Assembly (NCBI RefSeq): GCF_009730915.1
Contig: NC_052482.1
Coordinates: forward strand, 1-64,000
Reading direction: 5' to 3'
DNA length: 64,000 nucleotides
Origin: Dioscorea cayenensis subsp. rotundata
Taxonomy: Eukaryota; Streptophyta; Magnoliopsida; Dioscoreales; Dioscoreaceae
Below are positions 57,316 to 64,000 of this stretch, in pieces. Made by a program: the position numbers and the translations under genes. Positions within the stretch are counted from its first letter, which is position 1. Each line of letters begins with the position of its first letter. A model generated the notes under the pieces. That model saw only the letters and a program-made list of their open reading frames with translations. It had not been told where the DNA came from and made no database searches.

Positions 57316-57434
57316 AGCTGCGACCTTGGGTTATAAATTTGTATTGTGTATGTATTGTTTGTACTTAAGGAGAGTAGACTTAGACTACTCAATCTCAAAA
57401 TGAATGTGGTAATTAAAAAGGTCGAAGGTGATAG

Positions 57435-57442
57435 TATATATA
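57435..57442 (-). promoter_or_regulatory. Possible TATA box of the germin-like gene
   Basis: TATATATA about 120 bases upstream of the GLP start codon on the minus strand. It is plausible by position, but the region is AT-rich and the motif could be incidental. Confidence 0.35.
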
Positions 57443-59308
57443 CAACTACAACGGAGAAGAGAAGGGGTTGCAATCCCCTTCAGAGAAGAGGATGTTTGTG
57501 ATGTGAAAGTGAAGGCATGGTCAGGGATGCTTAAATATTCAGGCCCTTCTATAATAAGGAATGGAATGGAGAAGGTGGCAGCTACTTCCCAACCGTAAGT
57601 TACCCACTGATAGATGGATAAACATATAAGAAAGAAAAAAAAAAAGTGCTAATAATGCCAATGACGAGGAGTTTAAGGGACACCCCAGAGGGTAATGGGA
57701 CACCCCAGAGGACTATTACCCTTGTCCTCTGCCCTATTTGACCGGGCCATAGATATCACAATCCTTGGGTAACTCCGTGCACTCGACTCAACAAGGGCCA
57801 TTGATTAATTAGTCAATTAATTAACGTAATAAATATTTTTATTTAACCGTTGCTGCGAAATCAAAAACATTATAATGACCAGGCGCCGTGGCATGTGTGT
57901 AAAGCAAAGTCACTGAAAACTTCAGCCAGTCTCAACCACCAGCAAACCACCCCTGACAGGCACCCAGCAACTTCCGTTGGAACCCACGCCATCCACGGTG
58001 TCTTCTACTGTTTTTCCCTTGCTTTGTTTCCTTTCTCTTTTCTCATGATAACCGACTAAGTCCCATTTTTCAGTTAAATATTCTAAGCAACCTTCACAAG
58101 TTCATAGTTTTATTAATCAATCCCCATAATTGTTCTAGGCAAAAGAAGTAAACCAGGCAGAAAAGATGCACAACATCAAAAGGCATTGACCGTTAGGATG
58201 TACAGGCAAACACAATATTCAAACTTTTCGTACCAAAATCACCAGGAATCACATGACAAGCTCTCTGTTTTTTTTTCCCCCGTATTCAAAGCTCTAAATG
58301 CTTTGAATAGATCAAGCACCACTTCCAACACTAACACCAAAAAATTAAAGCAGCTCACTAACCATTTTAACGTTCTTGTTCATCACAATCTAGTACTTTT
58401 GCTGGCTGAGAAGCTAGAGACAGTTACATAAAAGCCTCATGGAGCTGAAACTACAACAGCAAACACACTAACGCATCTCAAACAATGGAGCACTGAACAT
58501 GATTCGGACGCAGACCATAACAACTCAGTGGAAAGAACTTCACGAGAAACTCCTTTGGCTAAAACAGGCTAATCCATCAGGTAATATCAGACCACAGTCC
58601 TCCAAGGCAAACACAACGAATAAAGTTACCTGCAACAGTGAAAATACAGAAATCATAGGTAATGGTCTAAGTGTATAACCCAAGATATATGACACTTGAG
58701 CTACAGAATATGAGGTAATTCAATCTAAAGATTTCCGTGAAATGGTATAAACAGTTGACATCTCTTGTCAATGAAAAATTAATATTCTGTAAAGTCCACA
58801 AAGAAGATGGATGAGACACCAAGAAACATATCTATATTTGATTAACCAATAAAATAAGTAAATATGCTAAAATACAGAACAAATATATCTTCTGCAAAGG
58901 ACATAAAAGTTATGAATGATTAACACATAATCGATAATTTTTTAGCAATTATCATCAATATGATACATTTTTAAGTCATCCACCAAACAATACAAGCGTT
59001 GGTACACAATTCACTGCTTAAAAATAAGAAAACAAAATACAAAGTCAAGAGTGAATTAAGTTATTAAAAAGAAATAAGCAACACAATTGCATATTAATCC
59101 TTGAGTAGTTAATGTATGTCCATCAGATATTTCATCTCATGAAATGAATAGTGCAACAAGACAAGTGCAAACATGCCTCTGCATGCATCTTATATAGAAA
59201 GAATGTTCCATTTTCCATGTCACTATCTTTAAGTTAGAGAAGGACAAGAAAACATTGATATAGAACTAGGAATACCATACAAAGACATAGCTCAAACAAG
59301 CAAGACAC
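57443..59308. other. Intergenic DNA between the germin-like gene and LTV1
   Basis: Both genes are on the minus strand, so this holds the GLP promoter on the left and the LTV1 3' untranslated region on the right. A short repeat GGGACACCCCAGAGG occurs twice at 57678-57707. No additional gene was seen; open frames at 57850-58059 and 58186-58431 have no recognisable content. Confidence 0.5.
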
Positions 59309-61989
59309 TCACATAAGATGGATAGAAGATGGACCACTAACAGCAGCAACCTTCTGAGCTTTCTGAGTTTCACATTTGTACAAAACTTTCAAGTCTTTCT
59401 TTGCACGACGAGCTTCTTTTTTTTCTTCTTTTAGAGCAGCCTGCACATTGCAGTCACAGAATCCAAATATAAGTATGCATAGTTCAATATGCACTAAAGG
59501 TGGAAGCTGATTGAAACCTTATATATAACAACTGGATGGAAAAAATGTGTTAAATGGCTGGAAACTTCCACAGATTAAAAGTGATTAATTAATTTGGAAA
59601 AAGAAACTAAGAAGAAAGTTCAGTCAATAAAATTGTGCACATTGATGTTCCAAGACATCCATAAGTAAATACTTCTCCATTCAATCATTGGATTGACGAA
59701 TTTTGCATAGCTAGTGATCTATACATGATGCTTCAGGAACATATTCTGCCAATTTGTATTTATATATGTAAAATCATTGATTGCTGTGAGAACAATTTGC
59801 ATTTCAAATAACTGATCATAGATGGACAAATACCAGAGAATTCACACTGATGATACATCAATAACAATAATCTTTAAACTGGTCCTCTTTAACAACAAAA
59901 AACAGAGCAAGGAATTACACTTAAGTTGTAAAAATAATATAACACTAAAAAAGTAGTAATGAACATATGATTACCTTGCGCTCTTTCTTTTCCTCTTTTG
60001 ACTCCGAACAATGTCGTCTACTCCTCGGCTTATTAGCTTCTGCACTCACTGTTCTCTTTGGTTTCTCAACACTTGGCTTGTTGTGTGGCAAAAAGTCCAC
60101 TGGTAACTTCTCCTTTCCACGGAGAGCAATGATGTTGCTCTTTGATATGCCATCACCAGTTGCTGGAAGCTTCTTTCGGTTTGATGGAGTATGAATCTTC
60201 CCAGGGTGATTGTCAAGATTTGAGTATGTGGAAACAATAGTCTCACAGTCCCAAACTTCTGATTCATCGCTGCTTTCAGGTACTAACACCATTTCTTCAT
60301 CAACATGATTTTCATTGCAGTACATTTGTGCATACTCCACACACTTACGAATTAGCTCAGCAGAATAATCTGGCTGTTTATCTGCACCTGACCCTTGATT
60401 CCCATTGACAAAATCACCAGGAGCTTTATAACTGCCTTCAAGCTCTAAATCATCAATTGCAAGCCCTTGAAGGACACAATTAAGTTTATTAGCAAGCGGT
60501 TCATCTTCTATAACAGCATTATCACTTTCACTGTCTGTGTCATATTCTCGAAGAGTGAGCTGTAGAACCAAAGGGAAGACTATTGAGTTGAAACTGAGGC
60601 ATGTAGCTAATTGAAACTTTGACAAAAACCACAACAACCAAAAAGTCTATTTATGAAGGTTATGTAAGAAAACTAGTTAAAAACCAACCAAACAAAACCT
60701 CACAAATACATGGGGGATAATAATCCTAGAATCAGAACAAAGTTTTAAGGTGATTATGATTACATAGTCACTTTTATTGGACACATAGCTATGCCTGTAT
60801 ACACCGGATTGAGCTGGTGTCTGAACCATACATTCAAGTGATTTGAGGGGTTGATTGTGATGAAAAGATGGATGTATATTTGCCTGTAGATTATAACTCG
60901 TCATTGTTTGTGATAAATAAAGCATGTTGGTGGCTAGTTGTCACTATACGGAAAACAGAAGACAGAGCACTTTGTTTTAACTGAAATACAAGACATTAAC
61001 AAATGACAAGCAACTTACCAGATCAAACTGTTCATCAAGAAGTCGAGGAGCCCTCGGCTTCTCAACACCTCCGAGTCTATCCTCGTGAATAAATTCATTA
61101 GCAAAGCTGACCTCTCCAGATACATTCTTTTGTTTATCACTTAAAAAAGAAAATTGCTCTACCTCTTCTTGGTCCTCTCCTTCTATACAATTGGCCCGGA
61201 CTACAAAATCCTCCTCCAAGTCCTCCACGTCAGAAACAAACCTAGACAAATCATCATTATCATCATTGAGCAACCTCAAAACATCAGGATCCAACGCTTT
61301 CTTCACAGTCACAGCAACTGTCTTTGCCGCAACAGTGTACATACCACTGCTGCTGGCCTCTTCACCACTGACCCGCAGCCTAGAAGCGTCATAAGCCTGG
61401 CAAATATATGTGAAAACGCATTACCAAAAGAAATTAACTCACGCGCGAGCGCCCACACATACACATACACATATTGTGAGTTTATAAGATCAATGAAAAA
61501 ATATAAAATCACAACCTTGACATCTGCCCCGACAAGATCGAGCCTGGCCTTGCTGTTGTGATAATAGGCGTATCCACCACCAGAATTTCTGATTTCCCTC
61601 AGGTGATTTAAATAATTATAGCCATCATCAGGAAACCCCAACTCCAAGATTTCTTTTCTCACATGGTCCGGGAGAGCCCCGTTTGATCCTGCACTGGTAG
61701 CACAATCGACAATCCATGGGTGAAGAGAACCAACAAAATCTCCAGCGCCTGTGTCATCAGATGCATCAGCGAAGATGGAGTCGGAGTTGCCGCAATCGTG
61801 GTAGACATCTTGGCGCTCGACCTCGTCATCCAGAAAGCCGTTAGATAAATAGGAGTTGTTGTCAACCCGAACAAAAACGCGATCAGGTAGAGCCGGCGCG
61901 CCACCTTCCGTAGAGACGGTAGACGAATCACGAGCTAGGAGGCGGAAGGTAGCTGAGTTCCTCTTATTGATGAATTTCTTCTTCCCCAT
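59309..61989 (-). CDS. LTV1: LTV1-like 40S ribosomal subunit biogenesis factor
   Basis: Four exons (61989-61516, 61396-61019, 60559-59975, 59440-59309) join in phase 0 at GT/AG sites to 1,569 nt, encoding 522 residues. LTV1 is a conserved factor for late assembly and export of pre-40S particles, acting in nucleus and cytoplasm. The N-terminus MGKKKFINKRNSATFRLLAR is the family signature. The middle is acidic (DDNDDLSRFVSDVEDLEEDF near residues 205-220, and YDTDSESDN after the third exon starts). The C-terminus has the basic, coiled-coil-like KEEKKEARRAKKDLKVLYK followed by CETQKAQKVAAV and ends SGPSSIHLM, which is typical of plant LTV1. The start is chosen because it gives the conserved MGKKK. 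Introns are 119, 459 and 534 bp. No defect seen. The function is inferred from the family. Confidence 0.93.
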
Positions 61990-62314
61990 CTTAGCCGACA
62001 GCGCCGCCCAAAGGTCTGATCTTTGCTTGCCCGCTAGGTGCTAAAGTTACTGAGTTAGGGTTGAATTTATACACTAGAGTTTTATTTAAAAATAATGATG
62101 CCAAAATAGTATTATATTACTGTGAATTTCGTAGTGTCACGAGCTGGGTAGTGTGTACATACAGGGCCGGCATACCCTGTCAAGCTCGAGTCTGCCCAGC
62201 ACAGCCCATAGAAGCCCAACTAAGCACATGGGTAATTATAAAATTTTATTTAAAATCCAAAATTTAAAAAAAAAAAAAACCAAAATTCTAAATAATAAAT
62301 AAATAAAATCTAGA
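61990..62314. other. LTV1 upstream region and intergenic DNA
   Basis: Short 5' flank of LTV1, then sequence including CAGGGCCGGC near 62162 without a recognised element. No gene seen. Confidence 0.5.
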
Positions 62315-64000
62315 ATGATTTCAAAAATTATCCTAAAATCATCATTTATGTTTGATGCCAATGGTTATGTCCTATACCAGCGTGGTTTTAAACAAGGAGA
62401 CCCTCTATCCCCATTGTTGTTTATCCTAGTTGTAGATGACATTAGCACAATGTTTTCACATCCGCTCACTGCAAAAGTAATCTTCAATGCACCTCCTGGT
62501 AATTATGAGAGTTTATGTCATCTACAATATATGGACAACCTTCTTATTCTATCAACAAGTGGTCGGGAAGACCTCAGGATCATCAAGTTGATCCTTTATC
62601 TTTTTTAGGGTATTTAAACTCAACAATCAATTTTTAAAAAAACAATAGCGTTTACTCAACCAAGCTCGGCCTTATTCCTGGACAGGGTGCTCTTAGGATC
62701 CTAACTATCCCTAGAGCTCCTACCACTAACTTACCTGGGAGTTCCGATTGCAAGGAGGAAACCTGTGAGGCAAGACTGGAAAAAGCTGATCGCGGGTTTT
62801 AAATCAAGACTATCACCCTAGAAGGCCAACTTTTCATCCATTGGTGGGAGGCTCACATTAATTAACTTAGTCATATCCTCCCTTCCCACCTACTAGGATG
62901 TTGATCTTCAAGTTGCCCACTTGGGTGGTGAAATCTATTAATCGCATTATGAGAGACTTCCTATGGACTTGTCCTAACATTGATAAGCTCAATGTCAACT
63001 AATCAATTAGAAACGACTCAGCCAACCGCATGAGCAAGGAGGATGTGCATTATTAGTCTAATTGATTTCAATAATGCCCTCTTTGGAAAACGGTGGTGGA
63101 AACTCACAAATAACAACTCTTAGTGTGGTCCCCAGGTTGTTCACTTTATTTACTTTTGTAGCAACCCGAGTTGGAACCTTTTTATTGGAAAACTCTAGAG
63201 AAGCTCCTTCTTCTGGTGTGGCATTCAATGTTCACTACCAATGTTTAAAGAGGTGTGCCCAATCAATTGTGGAGGATGGCACAATGACACAATTTTGGCA
63301 TGATAATTGGTTGGAGGTTCGAACTCTAAAGAACCTTTGCCCTGAGAAATTTGCCAATTATACAACTCCTATGGGAACTATAAGAGATATCATTGCATCC
63401 TTTTCACCAGTTGATTTTTATAACAATCCGTTTTTACAGATAATACTGTAACTAATCAGGTCATCAACATCAGAAAGGAGTGCTAGCCAAAACTGGAAGC
63501 TGACACCAATATTTCTCTTTACATTCCTTCTATCGGTTCTTAATAAATAAGGGGCAATGTTGTGGGATAACGCCTAGAATCCTTAGAAGTTTTTTATTAT
63601 CTTCAACTGACTAGTCTGGGACAATAAAATTCTCACTCTAGCTAACCTCACGGTTAGGGGATGCAATAGGCTTCCAATGACCATGTATGTCCTATGTCAT
63701 AGCCCAATTGAAACAACAAATCATCTATTTTCCATTGCCACATTGCAACATCTATATGGAACCATTTCATCGGGATCCTAGGGACATCTAGGACACCGAC
63801 ATCCATGGTAGATCTATACGATGGTTGGCATAGGGGTTTTGGACCCTTATGGAGACTATTTTGGTCCTTGCTAATTAGAGCAATTATTTGGTAAATTTGG
63901 CTTGGAAGAAATGATCGCACATTTAATTATATTACCTTGTTTATATTTTCATTTATTTTGAAAACAAGCCATATATTTCTCTTATGGATGTTTGCAAATC
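62315..64000 (+). mobile_element. Degenerate LINE reverse transcriptase, continues past the window
   Basis: The segment 62315-62608 reads RGFKQGDPLSPLLFILVVDD, then HLQYMDNLLILSTSGREDLR and IIKLILYLF with a stop. This is the same RT block as the 24-kb LINE (RQGDPLSPLLFALAAD, YADDLLIFSAGG, IIKLILYLF). The catalytic motif is YMDNL (62528-62542) instead of YADDL, so the second aspartate is lost. Downstream, broken frames give IFKLPTWVV, then NRIMRDFLW, then TQFWHDNWLEV near 63290-63320, and zf-RVT-like sequence near 63600-63750. Many stops and frameshifts show it is old. The 3' end is outside the window. Confidence 0.92.

Noticed and set aside
1..64000. CRISPR arrays, bacterial operons, riboswitches or phage genes
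   Set aside because: The window is plant nuclear DNA with spliced genes; no spaced identical repeats or prokaryotic gene arrangements were seen.

Overview
This window looks like nuclear DNA of a flowering plant, probably a monocot, although the species cannot be fixed from the sequence. It is AT-rich and transposon-dense. Four intact intron-containing plant genes are present: chloroplast fructose-1,6-bisphosphatase (20.2-21.9 kb, +), endo-beta-mannanase of family GH5_7 (43.4-46.9 kb, -), a germin-like protein (56.5-57.3 kb, -) and an LTV1-type 40S ribosome biogenesis factor (59.3-62.0 kb, -). I joined their exons by hand at GT/AG sites and the reading frames close exactly. The four genes act in unrelated processes (Calvin cycle and sucrose supply, cell-wall mannan breakdown, apoplastic cupin, ribosome assembly), so they are neighbours, not a pathway.

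Layout. 0-13.4 kb: no convincing gene; it holds a 692-bp hAT element, old local duplications and a dead Copia 3' end. 13.4-19.6 kb: the 3' part of an Athila-like Gypsy element abuts a truncated, inactivated Copia element, and a tRNA-derived SINE sits in the Copia LTR. 20.2-21.9 kb: FBPase. 22.9-28.4 kb: a second SINE-like unit and LINE remnants, one with 18-bp target duplications and two joined tail to tail. 28.5-29.9 kb: a Mutator-like element and a GC-rich hAT element. 30.8-38.8 kb: an 8,040-bp CACTA element with a TAA target duplication; it lacks a recognisable transposase but carries the 3' part of a VPS16 gene, the last exon of a WRKY gene and an unrecognised exon-like block. 39.0-39.8 kb: another hAT element. 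40.2-43.3 kb: a repeat whose opposite-orientation relative lies at about 53-55 kb. 43.4-46.9 kb: mannanase with a fold-back element in intron 4. 47-55.6 kb: LINE tails, a duplicated 102-bp unit split by a Copia-derived insertion, and the second 3-kb-type repeat. 56.5-62 kb: germin-like protein and LTV1. 62.3-64 kb: a degenerate LINE running off the end.

The most interesting points are the gene-capturing CACTA element, whose VPS16 fragment still has an open 268-residue spliced frame, and a conserved GTGG-TTTAT-CCAC hairpin at the 3' ends of the window's LINEs that also occurs as nearly body-less tails. I did not find a clearly new biochemical system.
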